Positions 10,079 through 20,228 of a stretch of DNA of 64,000 bases are shown here, in pieces. This DNA is from Mycobacterium colombiense (GTDB lineage Bacteria > Actinomycetota > Actinomycetes > Mycobacteriales > Mycobacteriaceae), in assembly GCF_001665835.1 (NCBI RefSeq), contig NZ_LZSX01000025.1, forward strand, positions 179,026 through 243,025, written 5' to 3'. A program made the position numbers and the translations under genes. The notes beneath the pieces were generated by a model, which was not told where the DNA came from, did no database searches, and worked only from the letters and a program-made list of their open reading frames with translations. Each line of letters opens with the position of its first letter. Within the stretch, counting starts at the first letter, position 1.

Positions 10079-12975
10079 GCGACACGAGCAACAAGACCGA
10101 GCGCGACCTGAGCGCCGCCGACACCGGCCCGATCAAAACGGGGGGCCTGTCCAAGGCCGAGCGGGGCCACCGGCCCTACCTTCCCCATGCGATCCGCATC
10201 TTCGCGATACCGATCATCTTGGGCTGGGTGGCCATCACCGTGTTGGTCAACGTCGTCGTCCCCACGCTGGAAAAAGTCGGCGAGGCGCACTCGGCGCCGA
10301 TGACACCGCTGGACGCGCCGTCGATGAAGGCGATGATGCGCCTAGGCCACAACTTCCACGAGTTCGACTCCAACAGCACCGTCATGATCGTGCTCGAGGG
10401 CCAGCACCCCCTCGGCCCGGACGCGCACCAGTACTACGACAAGCTGATTCGCCAACTCCGCCAGGACCCCAAGCACATTCAGCACATCCAGGACTTCTGG
10501 GGCGACCGGCTGACCGCCGCGGGCGCCCAGAGCGCCGACGCCAAGGCCGCCTATGTGCAGGTGAACCTCGCCGGTAACCAGGGCACGACGCTGGCCAACG
10601 AATCCGTCGACGCCGTACGCAAGGTCATCGACGAGAACAGGGCGCCACCCGGTGTGAAGGCCTACGTCACCGGTCCCGCAGCGCTGTCCGACGACATGCA
10701 CATCATAGGTAACGCGAGCCTGGCCAAGATCACGCTGTTCACCCTGGGCGCGATCGCGATCATGTTGCTGCTGGTCTACCGGTCCATCGTCACCACGCTG
10801 ATCCAGCTGTTCATGACCTTTGTCGCGCTGGCCTGTTCGCGCGGCGTCGTCGCGGTTCTCGCGTACCACAACGCATTCGGGCTCACCACCTTCGCCGCCA
10901 ACATCCTCACCATGCTGGCGATCGCCGCGGGAACGGACTACGGCATCTTCCTGCTCGGCCGCTATCAGGAGGCGTTGGCCGAGGGCGAGGATCGAGAAAC
11001 CGCGTACTACACCACATTCAAGGGTGTCGCCCCGGTCGTCTTGGGGTCGGGCCTGACGATTGCGGGCGCGACCTATTGCCTGAGTTTTTCGCGGCTACCG
11101 TGGTTCAACACCATGGGCGCGCCCGTGGCGATCGGCATGCTGGTCGTGGTGCTGGCCGGCCTCACGCTGGGCCCCGCGGTGGTCTTCATCGGCAGTCGCT
11201 TCCACCTCTTCGAAAAGCAGGCCAAACGTGGTCGGCTGTGGCGACGGGTCGGCACCGCCGTAGTGCGTTGGCCCGCACCGGTTTTGGCCGTCAGCGCCGC
11301 GGTCGTGCTGGTCGGCATGATCGCCCTGCCGAGCTTCCACACGAGCTACAACGACCGCCATTACCTGCCGTTGTCCGCCCCGTCCAATCAAGGGCAAGAG
11401 GCCGCGAATCGGCATTTCTCCGAAGCACGGATGAATCCCGACCTGCTGATGGTCGAGTCCGACCACGACATGCGCAACCCGGCCGACATGCTGGTGCTGG
11501 ACCGGGTGGCCAAGAACGAGATGCGCACGCTCGGCATCGCCATGGTCCAGGACATCACGCGGCCACTGGGCATCCCGATTCAGCACAGCTCGATTCCGTT
11601 CCAGAACAGCGTCCAAAGCCAAACCACGATGCAGAACATGAGCTTCCTCAAGGAGCGCATGAACGACATCCTGAAGATGGCCGACGACCTGCAGACCCAG
11701 ATCGACACCACGCAGCGCCAATACGAGGTGTCGCTGGACCTGGCCAACGCCGCCGACGACAGCGCAAAGACCACGGCGGTGACGTCGCAGATCACTGATA
11801 CCCTGCGCGACCACATCGCGGATTTCGACGACACCTTCCGGCCGGTCCGCACCTACTTCTACTGGGAAAAGCACTGCTACGACATTCCCGTGTGCATCGG
11901 GCTGCGGTCCCTTTTCGACACGTTCGACGGGTTCGACCAACTAGCCGAGCAGTTCCACTATTTGACGACAGACATCGCGCACACCGCCAAAGCCTCACGC
12001 GACCTGACTGCGCTGTTTCCCACGCTGATCACCACGCTGAAGACCACCAGGGGCATCACGCTGACGCTGTACCAGACGTTCAAGGCGATGATCGACCAGA
12101 TGGAGGCGATGAGCAACACCGCCATCGTGATGGGACAAAGCTTCGACGCGTCGAAGAACGACGACTTCTTCTATCTCCCGCCGGAAGCCTTTGACAACCC
12201 CGACTTCCAGACGGGTCTTCGGATGTTCCTGTCGCCCGACGGTAAGTCGGCGCGGTTCTTCATCACACATCAGGGCGATCCGATGTCGCCAGATGGCATT
12301 GCAAGGGTCGACGCCGAGCGCACTGCCGCGCAAGAGGCGTTGAAGCAGTCCTCGCTGTCGGATGCCAGGGTGTATCTCGGCGGAACCGCCGCGACCTTCA
12401 AGGACATGGCCGACGGCGAGAAATACGACCTGATGATCGCGGTGGTGTCGGCCCTGACGCTGATCTTCATGATCATGCTGCTGCTGACCCGAAGTGTGGT
12501 GGCCGCGCTGGTGATCGTCGGCACCGCGGCCAGTTCGATCGCGGCGTCTTTCGGTCTGTCCGTGCTGATTTGGCAGGACCTGTTCGGCATCAGGATCCAC
12601 TGGATCGTGATGGCGCTGTCGGTCATCATCCTGCTGGCCGTCGGATCCGACTACAACCTGCTACTGGTCTCCCGGTTCCGCGAAGAGATCCATCGCGGGC
12701 TCAAGACAGGAATCATCCGGTCGATGGCCGGCACCGGTGGTGTGGTGACGGCCGCGGGTCTGGTGTTCGCGTTCACCATGGCATCCATGCTGGGTAGCGA
12801 TCTTCGCGTGTTGGGTCAGTTCGGCTCGACCGTCTGCATCGGTCTGCTGCTCGACACGCTGGTCGTGCGAACGCTACTGATGCCCTCGATCGCCACGCTG
12901 CTCGGGCGGTGGTTCTGGTGGCCACAGGTGGTGCACCCGCGCGGTGACAACGCGCGACGGCCGGTGACCGCCTAA
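10075..12975 (+). CDS. MmpL-family exporter (MmpL4/MmpL5-like)
   Basis: RND-type exporter of 966 residues, the usual MmpL4/MmpL5 length. It has two membrane blocks with proton-relay pairs GTD288-Y289 and GSD859-Y860. A long coiled-coil-prone insert in the second periplasmic domain (about residues 510-680, rich in Met, Gln and Asp) contains two cysteines in HCYDIPVCIG, as in MmpL4/5. It overlaps mmpS by 4 bases. Known members of this group export carboxymycobactin and mycobactin and cause bedaquiline/clofazimine efflux. No TetR-type Rv0678-like regulator is adjacent. Its stop codon overlaps the convergent degV stop by 4 bases. Confidence 0.88.
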   Translation: MSDTSNKTERDLSAADTGPIKTGGLSKAERGHRPYLPHAIRIFAIPIILGWVAITVLVNVVVPTLEKVGEAHSAPMTPLDAPSMKAMMRLGHNFHEFDSNSTVMIVLEGQHPLGPDAHQYYDKLIRQLRQDPKHIQHIQDFWGDRLTAAGAQSADAKAAYVQVNLAGNQGTTLANESVDAVRKVIDENRAPPGVKAYVTGPAALSDDMHIIGNASLAKITLFTLGAIAIMLLLVYRSIVTTLIQLFMTFVALACSRGVVAVLAYHNAFGLTTFAANILTMLAIAAGTDYGIFLLGRYQEALAEGEDRETAYYTTFKGVAPVVLGSGLTIAGATYCLSFSRLPWFNTMGAPVAIGMLVVVLAGLTLGPAVVFIGSRFHLFEKQAKRGRLWRRVGTAVVRWPAPVLAVSAAVVLVGMIALPSFHTSYNDRHYLPLSAPSNQGQEAANRHFSEARMNPDLLMVESDHDMRNPADMLVLDRVAKNEMRTLGIAMVQDITRPLGIPIQHSSIPFQNSVQSQTTMQNMSFLKERMNDILKMADDLQTQIDTTQRQYEVSLDLANAADDSAKTTAVTSQITDTLRDHIADFDDTFRPVRTYFYWEKHCYDIPVCIGLRSLFDTFDGFDQLAEQFHYLTTDIAHTAKASRDLTALFPTLITTLKTTRGITLTLYQTFKAMIDQMEAMSNTAIVMGQSFDASKNDDFFYLPPEAFDNPDFQTGLRMFLSPDGKSARFFITHQGDPMSPDGIARVDAERTAAQEALKQSSLSDARVYLGGTAATFKDMADGEKYDLMIAVVSALTLIFMIMLLLTRSVVAALVIVGTAASSIAASFGLSVLIWQDLFGIRIHWIVMALSVIILLAVGSDYNLLLVSRFREEIHRGLKTGIIRSMAGTGGVVTAAGLVFAFTMASMLGSDLRVLGQFGSTVCIGLLLDTLVVRTLLMPSIATLLGRWFWWPQVVHPRGDNARRPVTA

Positions 12976-13805
12976 TCCGCTGGGAGCGCCACGCTCACCG
13001 CGACCGCGCCCGCACCGACATGCAGCGCCAGTACCGGCCCCAGCTCGGTGATGATCGCCGGCTCGCACGCCGGCAGCCGCTCGCCCAAGGCCGTCGCCAC
13101 CTCACGGGCGCCGTCCGCGTTGTTGACGTGGTGCACCGCCAGGGCGGCGGTGTCGTTGCCGACGACCTGACAGACCCGATCGATCATCGCCTCCGTCGCA
13201 TGGCTGACGGTGCGCACCCGTTGGGCCAGAACGAGTTTGCCGTCATCGATGCGCAACAGCGGCTTGAGGGCCAGCGCGGTGCCCAGCCACGCCTTCGCCC
13301 CGCCGATGCGTCCGCTGCGGCGCAGGTTGTCCAGCCGGTGCACCACGATGAAGGCATGTCCGCGGTCCACGGCCGCGCGCGCGGCGGCGGCGACGGCGTC
13401 GACGTCTTTACCGTCGGCCGCGGCCCGCGCGGCGGCCAACGCGACGAAGCCGGTGCCCATCGCGGCCGACTTGGAATCGACGACGCGCACGTTCGGATCG
13501 AGATCGGCGGCGGTGCGTTCGGCGGCCCGGCAGGTGCCCGACAGCGCCGACGAAAGATGCACGGCCACAACCCCGTCGGCCCCGCTGTCGGTCAGCGCCT
13601 GCTGATAGACGTCGGCCAGTTCGGCCGGAGTGGCCGCCGCAGTGGTGGCCGCGAGTTTGTAGATGTCGCCGGGGACGTCGTCGACACCGTCGCGCAGATC
13701 GTTGCCGTCGAGCAGGATGTGCAGCGGAACGACGCGGATCCCCCACTTTTCGAGCAGGTCGGCCGGCAGACGCGCCGACGAATCGGTCACCACCACGACG
13801 GACAT
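12972..13805 (-). CDS. DegV-family fatty-acid-binding protein
   Basis: DegV-fold protein of 277 residues, starting MSVVVVTDSSARLPADL. It has the family lipid-contact segment SALSGTCRAA and a late HHVNNADGA element. Gram-positive relatives bind a fatty acid and present it to fatty-acid kinase; the mycobacterial role is not settled. ATG 13805 follows octT by 2 bases, at the end of a minus-strand run nadD-rsfS-gpgP-octT-degV that matches M. tuberculosis Rv2421c-Rv2417c. A longer open frame upstream merely runs through octT in another phase. Confidence 0.88.
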   Translation of the reverse strand: MSVVVVTDSSARLPADLLEKWGIRVVPLHILLDGNDLRDGVDDVPGDIYKLAATTAAATPAELADVYQQALTDSGADGVVAVHLSSALSGTCRAAERTAADLDPNVRVVDSKSAAMGTGFVALAAARAAADGKDVDAVAAAARAAVDRGHAFIVVHRLDNLRRSGRIGGAKAWLGTALALKPLLRIDDGKLVLAQRVRTVSHATEAMIDRVCQVVGNDTAALAVHHVNNADGAREVATALGERLPACEPAIITELGPVLALHVGAGAVAVSVALPAD

Positions 13806-13807
13806 GG

Positions 13808-14551
13808 CTATCCGCGGTGCTTCTCGTTGGGCACGCCGGCCTCGGCGAGCGCCTTGAGCATCAACTCCGCGACCGCCTGGTGAGCCTCGAAATTCCAGTG
13901 AATGCCGTCGGGGTTTCCGCGGCCACTCATAACCTGCTCGGCAACAGCGGCTTTGAGGTCGACCAGGGGTACCTGGTGGTTTTGCGCCCACTCGGTGATC
14001 GCGGCCACCGTCCCCGCGCGCCCGTGGTGAGCCCGACCGTAGGTGTCGGCGATGTGCACCGACGGCAGCGAGGCCACGATCGGGATGCCGGGGCGGTTGA
14101 AATCGATTGCGCCACGGGTCTGTTCGAGGTAGTCCGCACTCAGGTGCGGAGGCAGGGCCGATCGGGCCACCGGCGAGAGCCTGGGCTGCAGCCAGCCATA
14201 CCCGTCGCGGGCCCAGCGCCGCAGCCAGGGCGGCCGCACGTAGCGGATCAGCTCGCGCAGCGCGGTCGGCAGCACCGACGGCAGTGAATCCATGCCGCCG
14301 GTGGCGAAGATGACCGCGCCGGCCCTGGGCAGCGCCGCCCACGCCCGCGGGTCCTGGGTCGCCGCCCACCAGATGTCGCGGCACGTCCAACCGATGCGGC
14401 CGATCAGCTCGACATCCCAACCCAATTGCGCCGCAACGATGTTCGGCCAGATACGGGGATCGTCGGCGGGCAGCCCCCCGGTCGGCCCATAGTAGGCCAA
14501 CGAGTCGGCGAAAATCAGCAGTGTGGGCTTCGGCGGCCGTTCAGAGGACAT
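13808..14551 (-). CDS. octT: Diglucosylglycerate octanoyltransferase, SGNH fold
   Basis: SGNH/GDSL hydrolase-fold acyltransferase of 247 residues. The nucleophile block is FADS17L near the N-terminus, and the catalytic Asp/His pair is D215-G-I-H218-W-N. The Rv2418c product OctT octanoylates diglucosylglycerate, an early step of methylglucose lipopolysaccharide (MGLP) synthesis. Being next to gpgP, the phosphatase making glucosylglycerate, puts two steps of the same pathway together. ATG 14551 overlaps the end of gpgP by 11 bases, so translation is likely coupled. The gene matches its M. tuberculosis counterpart in order and length as I recall them. Confidence 0.88.
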   Translation of the reverse strand: MSSERPPKPTLLIFADSLAYYGPTGGLPADDPRIWPNIVAAQLGWDVELIGRIGWTCRDIWWAATQDPRAWAALPRAGAVIFATGGMDSLPSVLPTALRELIRYVRPPWLRRWARDGYGWLQPRLSPVARSALPPHLSADYLEQTRGAIDFNRPGIPIVASLPSVHIADTYGRAHHGRAGTVAAITEWAQNHQVPLVDLKAAVAEQVMSGRGNPDGIHWNFEAHQAVAELMLKALAEAGVPNEKHRG

Positions 14552-15215
14552 CGTTGGACACCTGCGCCGAAGCGTTCCACACATCCAGACGCCAACGGAT
14601 GCTGTCGAATTCGTCGGCGGGATCGTCGTTGTGTCCGGACAGTTGCACCCAGCTGGCATTGCCCATGCCACCCAGAATCGGCCAGTTGGCGACCGGAAGC
14701 TTCAGCAGCGCGGCCGACAGCGCGGCGATCAGGCCCCCGTGGGCCACCAGCACGACCGGGCGATCCGGCCCGTCGGGATCGCCCCATTCCGGCTCGCCGG
14801 ACACCAGTTCGGCGACCAACGGCACGCTGCGGGCCGCGACGTCGACCCTGCTCTCGCCCCCGTGCGGTGCCCAGGTGGCGTCCTCGCGCCAGGCCAGCCG
14901 TGCACCCGGGGCCTGCGTGTCGACCTCGGTGTGGGTCAGGCCCTGCCAGTCGCCCAGATGGGTTTCCCGCAATCGCTGGTCCACCCGGATCGGCACACCG
15001 GTCACCTCCCCCAGCCTGACCGCCGTGTCGTAGGCACGATGCAGATCCGACGACACGATCAGCAGCGGCTGCAGCTTGCCCAGCACCTCGGCGGCGGCGA
15101 CCGCCTGCGCCCGCCCGAGTTCGCTCAGTTCGGAATCCAGCTGGCCCTGCATCCGGCTACCGGCATTGAACTCGGTTTGCCCGTGCCGCAACATGATCAG
15201 ACGACGAATTCTCAT
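14541..15215 (-). CDS. gpgP: Glucosyl-3-phosphoglycerate phosphatase
   Basis: Histidine-phosphatase (phosphoglycerate mutase-like) enzyme of 224 residues that removes phosphate from glucosyl-3-phosphoglycerate to give glucosylglycerate for MGLP synthesis. The phospho-acceptor motif LRHGQTEFN is at residues 9-17, and a second active-site His lies in VLVAHGGLI late in the protein. ATG 15215 overlaps the rsfS stop by four bases (ATGA), and the 3' end overlaps octT. The mutase-like fold alone could mean other phosphatases; the octT neighbour and the Rv2419c position make GpgP the best call. Confidence 0.88.
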   Translation of the reverse strand: MRIRRLIMLRHGQTEFNAGSRMQGQLDSELSELGRAQAVAAAEVLGKLQPLLIVSSDLHRAYDTAVRLGEVTGVPIRVDQRLRETHLGDWQGLTHTEVDTQAPGARLAWREDATWAPHGGESRVDVAARSVPLVAELVSGEPEWGDPDGPDRPVVLVAHGGLIAALSAALLKLPVANWPILGGMGNASWVQLSGHNDDPADEFDSIRWRLDVWNASAQVSNDVL

Positions 15216-15607
15216 TGCGCGCCCGAGTCTTCAGAGTTCTCGGGACTCTCGTCCAGCTCTACTGGCACCGTCGGGCAGTCGCTCCACAGCCGGTCCAGGG
15301 CATAGAAGTCGCGGTCTTCCTGGTGCTGAATGTGCACGACGATGTCGCGATAGTCCAGCAGCGTCCAGCGGCCTTCCCGTGTGCCCTCGCGACGCGCCGG
15401 CTTGTAGCCGGCCTTGCGCATCTTCTCCTCGACCTCGTCGACGATGGCGTTGACCTGTCGCTCGTTGGACGCCGAGGCGATCACGAAGCAGTCCGTGATG
15501 GCGAGCTGGGCCGACACGTCGATGACGACGACGTCGTCGGCCAGCTTCGCGGCGGCGGCGCCGGCGGCCACCGTTGCCATGTCGATGGCCTCCTGGGTGG
15601 CGCTCAC
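15212..15607 (-). CDS. rsfS: Ribosomal silencing factor RsfS
   Basis: DUF143/Iojap protein of 131 residues that binds ribosomal protein L14 and blocks 30S-50S joining under starvation. The typical core [20 protein letters not shown] and the later [12 protein letters not shown] segment are both present. It carries a charged C-terminal tail of about 20 residues ([10 protein letters not shown]) after the domain. It overlaps nadD by 4 bases upstream and gpgP by 4 bases downstream, so the chain nadD-rsfS-gpgP is tightly coupled. NadD next to RsfS is a widespread bacterial pairing. Confidence 0.93.
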   Translation of the reverse strand: MSATQEAIDMATVAAGAAAAKLADDVVVIDVSAQLAITDCFVIASASNERQVNAIVDEVEEKMRKAGYKPARREGTREGRWTLLDYRDIVVHIQHQEDRDFYALDRLWSDCPTVPVELDESPENSEDSGAQ

Positions 15608-16269
15608 GGGTGTTCCCCTGTGCTCAGGCGTGTTTCGTTGACGATCACTGGCGGCCCCTCATCGCGGTAGAGCCGGCGCTTGGAGACGTACTGCACGACG
15701 CCGTCGGGCATCAGGTACCACAGCGGCCGGCGCTGCGCCGCGCGTTGACGGCAGTCGGTCGAGGAGATGGCCAACGCCGGGATCTCGACCAGCGTCAGGG
15801 CGTCCTCGGGCAGCTCACCGAGGACGCCGGTGATGTGTTCGCGGCGCAGCTCGTAACCGGGCCGGCTGACGCCGATGAACCGCGCCAGGTCGAACACCGT
15901 CTCCCAGCCCTGCCACGACAGAATGGAGGCCAGTGCGTCGGCCCCGGTGATGAAGTACAACTCGGAGTCCGGGTTGAGGGCGTGCAGGTCGCGCAGTGTG
16001 TCCTTGGTGTAGGTGGGGCCGCCACGGTCGATGTCGACCCGGCTGACCGAGAAGCGCGGATTGGACGCCGTGGCGATCACCGTCATCAGATATCGGTCCT
16101 CGGCGGCGGAAACGTGCCGCTCCTTCTGCCAGGGCTGCCCGCTGGGCACGAACACCACCTGGTCGAGGTCGAACAGGTCGGCGACCTCACTGGCGGCAAC
16201 CAGGTGGCCGTAATGGATGGGGTCGAACGTCCCACCCATCACTCCTAACCTGCGAAGCTGCTTTTGCAC
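15604..16269 (-). CDS. nadD: Nicotinate-nucleotide adenylyltransferase
   Basis: Makes deamido-NAD from nicotinate mononucleotide and ATP. The nucleotidylyltransferase motifs are clear: [11 protein letters not shown] (HxGH) at the start and ISSTDCR (ISSTxxR) late in the protein, with [13 protein letters not shown] between. GTG 16269 gives 221 residues; the next candidates (GTG 16242, ATG 16239) would start right at VMGGTF and leave almost no strand before the motif. No strong ribosome site is visible, so the start is uncertain by about ten residues. The far longer open frame upstream has no family similarity. Confidence 0.92.
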   Translation of the reverse strand: MQKQLRRLGVMGGTFDPIHYGHLVAASEVADLFDLDQVVFVPSGQPWQKERHVSAAEDRYLMTVIATASNPRFSVSRVDIDRGGPTYTKDTLRDLHALNPDSELYFITGADALASILSWQGWETVFDLARFIGVSRPGYELRREHITGVLGELPEDALTLVEIPALAISSTDCRQRAAQRRPLWYLMPDGVVQYVSKRRLYRDEGPPVIVNETRLSTGEHP

Positions 16270-16433
16270 GATTTGCCAGCTTACTTGAGCCGGTGTTACG
16301 ACCCGATTTCCCAGGCGCCGGTCACACCTGTCACACCAGCCTCTGCGCGGGGCGGACCCGCGGTTGTCGCTGTGAGGCGGGCACAAACAACACCCCCGCC
16401 GACGGCCGGTGTGAAACGACGCGGCGCCCGCCC

Positions 16434-17879
16434 CTACACCGGCAGCAGCTGGTCGATCACCGCGGCCAGCTGCTTGGCGGACCGGCACTCATGCATCGGG
16501 ATGACCTCTTGATAGCGCGGCACCGCCGAGTCGCCGCTACCCCACAAGTGCTTGGGTTCGGGATTCAGCCAGTGCGCGTGCCGGCTGGCGGTCACCATGT
16601 GGGTGAGCAGCTCGATCTCCGGGTTGCGGTAATTGGTGCGGCCATCCCCGAGGACCAGCAGCGACGTTCGCGGTGACAGCACATTGGGGAACGCCTGCAC
16701 GAACGACGCGAACGCGTTGCCGTAATCCGAATGCCCGTCACGGCTGTACACGCCCGACTCCCGGGTGATCCGCTGGATGGCCACGGCCAGGTCGGCCTCC
16801 GGGCCGAACATGTGGGTCACCTCGTCGGTGGTGTCGATGAAGGCGAACACGCGCACCCGCGAGAACTGTTGGCGCAGAGCGTGTACCAGCAGCAGGGTGA
16901 AATGACTGAACCCGGCCACCGAGCCGGATACGTCGCACAGCACCACCAGCTCCGGCCGTGCCGGGCGCGGCTTGGCCAGCACCACGTCGATCGGCACGCC
17001 GCCGGTGGACATCGACTTGCGCAACGTCTTGCGCAGATCGATCGACCCCGCACGTGCGCGTCGCCGCCGCGCCGCCAGACGGGTCGCCAGCGTGCGGGCC
17101 AGCGGGGCCACCACCCGGCGCATCTGGCGCAGCTGCTCACCGGAGGCGCGCAGGAATTCGACGTTCTCGGAAAGCTGTGGAATGCCGTACATCTGGACGT
17201 GATCGCGGCCCAGCTGCTCCGCGGTGCGCCGTTTGGTCTCCGAGTCGACCAGCTTGCGCAGCTGGGATATCCGCTGCGCGGCAAGCGCTTTGGCGATCTC
17301 CTCCTGGCTGGGAGTGGGTTCCTCGCCGTACGAGGCGAGCAGCCCGGCCAGCAGCTTGCCCTCGAGCTCGTCCAGCGCCATCGCCTTGAGCGCCTGGTAC
17401 GACGAGAACGACGGACCGCGACTGGAGCTGTATTTGCCGTAGGCCTCGACGATTTGGGCAATCATTGCCACCAGGCGCTCGTCCATGTCGGCGAGGTCGG
17501 GGTTCTCGGTCAGCAGGTCCGCCAGCATCTGGCGCATAGCCTCGATGTCGTCGGCCGGCAACGCGTCGTCGGCCGGCGCGTCGTCGGCCTCGTCGGTGAC
17601 CACCGCGCGGGCGCCCAGCGCCGCGGGGAACCACAGGTCGAACATCGCGTCGTAGGTCTCGCGGTGATCCGAGCGGCGCAGCACGGCGCACGCGAGGCCC
17701 TCGCGCAGCACCTTCCGGTCACCCAGGCCGAGCGTCGCCATCACCCGCCCGGCGTCCACCGTCTCCGACGGACCGACCGAAATCCCCGCCCCGCGAAGCG
17801 CTTCCACAAATCCCACCAGGTGGCCCGGCAGCCCGTGCGGGGCGAGCGGCCGGGAGGGTCGGATACGGCGGGTGGCCAT
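16434..17879 (-). CDS. VWA-domain (CoxE-like) protein
   Basis: Protein of 481 residues with a C-terminal von Willebrand A domain. The metal-ion site motif is [11 protein letters not shown] (DxSxS form), followed by [13 protein letters not shown]. The N-terminal half is charged and helical, with a run of Asp/Ala ([16 protein letters not shown]) around residues 95-115. VWA proteins of this CoxE type work with a MoxR AAA+ ATPase to mature or remodel a target complex; the partner gene lies 10 bases upstream in the same direction. The order matches Rv2425c-Rv2426c. The target is unknown. Confidence 0.85.
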   Translation of the reverse strand: MATRRIRPSRPLAPHGLPGHLVGFVEALRGAGISVGPSETVDAGRVMATLGLGDRKVLREGLACAVLRRSDHRETYDAMFDLWFPAALGARAVVTDEADDAPADDALPADDIEAMRQMLADLLTENPDLADMDERLVAMIAQIVEAYGKYSSSRGPSFSSYQALKAMALDELEGKLLAGLLASYGEEPTPSQEEIAKALAAQRISQLRKLVDSETKRRTAEQLGRDHVQMYGIPQLSENVEFLRASGEQLRQMRRVVAPLARTLATRLAARRRRARAGSIDLRKTLRKSMSTGGVPIDVVLAKPRPARPELVVLCDVSGSVAGFSHFTLLLVHALRQQFSRVRVFAFIDTTDEVTHMFGPEADLAVAIQRITRESGVYSRDGHSDYGNAFASFVQAFPNVLSPRTSLLVLGDGRTNYRNPEIELLTHMVTASRHAHWLNPEPKHLWGSGDSAVPRYQEVIPMHECRSAKQLAAVIDQLLPV

Positions 17880-17889
17880 CGCAGTCGTC

Positions 17890-18765
17890 CTAGTTCAGCC
17901 GAAGCTCGCCGGTTGCGCGCTGCTGGTCGGACTGGTGTTTGAGCACCACGCCGAGCGTGGCGGCGACGACCGCGTCGTCGATGGTGTCCAGGCCCAGCGC
18001 GAGCAGCGTGCGGCCCCAGTCGATGGTCTCGGCGATGGACGGCACCTTCTTGAGCTGCATGCCGCGCAGCACGCCGATGATGCGAACGAGCTCCTCGGCC
18101 AGGTGCGCGGGCAGCTCGGGGACCCGGGACAACAGGATGCGGCGTTCCAGGTCGGGGCTGGGAAAGTCGATGTGCAGGAACAGGCACCGACGCTTGAGCG
18201 CCTCGGACAGTTCGCGGGTGGCGTTGGAGGTCAGCACCACTAGCGGCGTGCGCTCGGCGGTGATCGTGCCCAGCTCGGGAACGGTCACGGCGAAGTCCGA
18301 CAGCACCTCCAGCAGCAGGCCCTCGATCTCGATGTCGGCCTTGTCGGTCTCGTCAATGAGCAGCACCGTGGGCTCGGTGCGGCGGATGGCGGTCAGCAAC
18401 GGACGCTGCAGCAGGAACTCCTCGCTGAACACGTCGTCCTTGGTCTGGTCCCAGTCCCCGGAACCGGCCTGGATGCGCAGGATCTGCTTGGCGTGGTTCC
18501 ACTCGTAGAGCGCGCGCGCCTCGTCGACGCCCTCGTAGCACTGCAGGCGCACCAGGCCCGAGCCGGTGGCCTGGGCGATGGCGCGGGCCAGCTCGGTCTT
18601 GCCCACGCCGGCCGGGCCTTCCACCAACAACGGCTTGCCGAGCCGGTCGGCCAGGAACACGGCCGTCGCGGTGGCGGTGTCGGGCAGGTAGCCGGTCTCG
18701 GCCAACCGCCGCGAGACGTCGTCGATGTCATCGAACAACGGCTTGGACCGGGCGGGCACACTCAC
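17890..18765 (-). CDS. MoxR-type AAA+ ATPase
   Basis: AAA+ ATPase of 291 residues from GTG 18765, which has AGGAGA at the right distance (plus-strand 18773-18778). Walker A is GPAGVGKTE, Walker B LLIDETDKAD, sensor 1 VLTSNATRE, and an arginine-finger candidate lies in LKRRCLF. Such MoxR proteins act as chaperones with VWA partners; the partner is the next gene downstream, 10 bases away. A longer frame starting at 18837 lacks a ribosome site and would add 24 polar residues, so it was not used. Confidence 0.88.
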   Translation of the reverse strand: MSVPARSKPLFDDIDDVSRRLAETGYLPDTATATAVFLADRLGKPLLVEGPAGVGKTELARAIAQATGSGLVRLQCYEGVDEARALYEWNHAKQILRIQAGSGDWDQTKDDVFSEEFLLQRPLLTAIRRTEPTVLLIDETDKADIEIEGLLLEVLSDFAVTVPELGTITAERTPLVVLTSNATRELSEALKRRCLFLHIDFPSPDLERRILLSRVPELPAHLAEELVRIIGVLRGMQLKKVPSIAETIDWGRTLLALGLDTIDDAVVAATLGVVLKHQSDQQRATGELRLN

Positions 18766-18802
18766 AATCGGTTCTCCTAAAACACTTGCTGCACGCGGGG
18801 TA

Positions 18803-20062
18803 TCAGGCCGGACGAGTTTGTCCGTCTCCCCACGCAATCCATTTGGTCGACGTCAATTCGGGCAGCCCCATCGGGCCGCGGGCATGCAGTTTCTGGGTGG
18901 AGATGCCGATTTCGGCGCCGAAGCCGAACTGCTCACCGTCGGTGAAGGCCGTGGACGCGTTCACCATCACCGCGGCGGCGTCAACGCCGTCCGTAAACTT
19001 CTGCGCCGCAGCCATATTGGTAGTCACGATGGCCTCGGTGTGTCCAGTGCCGTACTCGTTGATGTGAGCGATCGCGGCGTCGATACCGTCGACCACCGCC
19101 ACCGCGATGTCCATCGACAGGTACTCGCGACGCAGGTCGTCCTCGTGCGCGTCCTTGGAAAATCCACCGTGCACGGTCACGCCGGCGTCTTGCAGGGCGG
19201 CCACCAGCCGGGGCAGCGCCTCCTCGGCGATCCCGACGTCGATCAGCAATGTCTCGGCGGCGTTGCACACACTGGGCCGACGGGTCTTGGAATTCAGTAG
19301 GATTCGCTCCGCCACATCCAGATCGGCACCCTCGTGCACGTAGACGTGACAGTTGCCGACGCCGGTCTCGATGGTGGGCACCTGCGCGTCGCGGACCACC
19401 GCGTCGATCAGGCTCGCCCCGCCGCGCGGAATCACCACGTCGACCAGGCCGCGGGCCTGGATCAGATGCGTCACCGTGGAGCGGTCATCGGCCGAAAGCA
19501 GTTGCACCGCATCGGCGGGCAGGTCCTCGCTGACCAGCGACGCCCGCAGCACCTGCACCAGCGCCTGGTTGGACCGCGACGCCGACGAACTTCCGCGCAG
19601 CAGCACGGCATTGCCGGACTTCAGCGCCAAACCGAAGGCGTCGACGGTCACGTTGGGCCGGCCCTCGTAGATCATGCCGACGACGCCCAGCGGAACCCGC
19701 TGCTGGCGCAGCTGCAGCCCATTGGGCAGCGTGTAACCGCGCAACACCTCCCCGACCGGGTCGGGCAGCCCGGCGACCTGACGCAGGCCGGCGGCGATGC
19801 CCTCGACGCGTTTGGAGTCCAGGGCCAACCGGTCGAGCATCGCGGGCGGCGTTCCGGCGGCCAGGGCGGCGTCGAGGTCTTCGGCGTTGGCCGACAGGAT
19901 CAAATCGCTGTGGGCGGCTACCGCGTCGGCAGCTGAGCGCAGTGCCTGATCCTTGGCAACCGTCGGCAACAACGCCAGAACACGTGACGCAACGCGGGCG
20001 CGGCGTGCGGCGTTGTGCACCTCCTGACGCAAGTCAGGAAGCGATGGTGCTTGCAGACTCAT
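18803..20062 (-). CDS. proA: Gamma-glutamyl phosphate reductase
   Basis: Second step of proline synthesis: NADPH-dependent reduction of gamma-glutamyl phosphate to the semialdehyde. At 419 residues it is the normal ProA size. The aldehyde-dehydrogenase-like catalytic Cys is in [12 protein letters not shown], and the C-terminal [13 protein letters not shown] block is typical. It starts at ATG 20062. Its partner proB lies about 17.5 kb away rather than next door, as in M. tuberculosis. A 54-bp tandem duplication follows on the far side of its start. Confidence 0.95.
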   Translation of the reverse strand: MSLQAPSLPDLRQEVHNAARRARVASRVLALLPTVAKDQALRSAADAVAAHSDLILSANAEDLDAALAAGTPPAMLDRLALDSKRVEGIAAGLRQVAGLPDPVGEVLRGYTLPNGLQLRQQRVPLGVVGMIYEGRPNVTVDAFGLALKSGNAVLLRGSSSASRSNQALVQVLRASLVSEDLPADAVQLLSADDRSTVTHLIQARGLVDVVIPRGGASLIDAVVRDAQVPTIETGVGNCHVYVHEGADLDVAERILLNSKTRRPSVCNAAETLLIDVGIAEEALPRLVAALQDAGVTVHGGFSKDAHEDDLRREYLSMDIAVAVVDGIDAAIAHINEYGTGHTEAIVTTNMAAAQKFTDGVDAAAVMVNASTAFTDGEQFGFGAEIGISTQKLHARGPMGLPELTSTKWIAWGDGQTRPA

Positions 20063-20118
20063 TGAACCAGGGTATCCGGCGGCAAAACCCCGGGTGAGGC
20101 GACCCGATTCGTGCGACT

Positions 20119-20228
20119 CGATGGTGGCGACCCGCTTCGCCCGGCACCGCCGCGCTCGCGATCGCCGCTACCCGATGGTGGCGACCCGCTTCGCCCGGCA
20201 CCGCCGCGCTCGCGATCGCCGCTACCCG
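20119..20228. repeat. 54-bp tandem repeat, two copies
   Basis: Two head-to-tail copies of a 54-bp GC-rich unit with a period of exactly 54 (20121-20174 and 20175-20228), each containing ATGGTGGCGACCCGC and CGCTCGCGATCGCCGCTACC. The array lies between proA and the channel gene, and its second copy contains the channel gene's stop codon (TAG at 20224-20222 on the minus strand). It looks like a mycobacterial interspersed intergenic repeat and could vary in copy number between strains. Confidence 0.85.

Noticed and set aside
20119..20228. CRISPR-like array
   Set aside because: Only two adjacent copies with no spacers; it is a plain tandem duplication.
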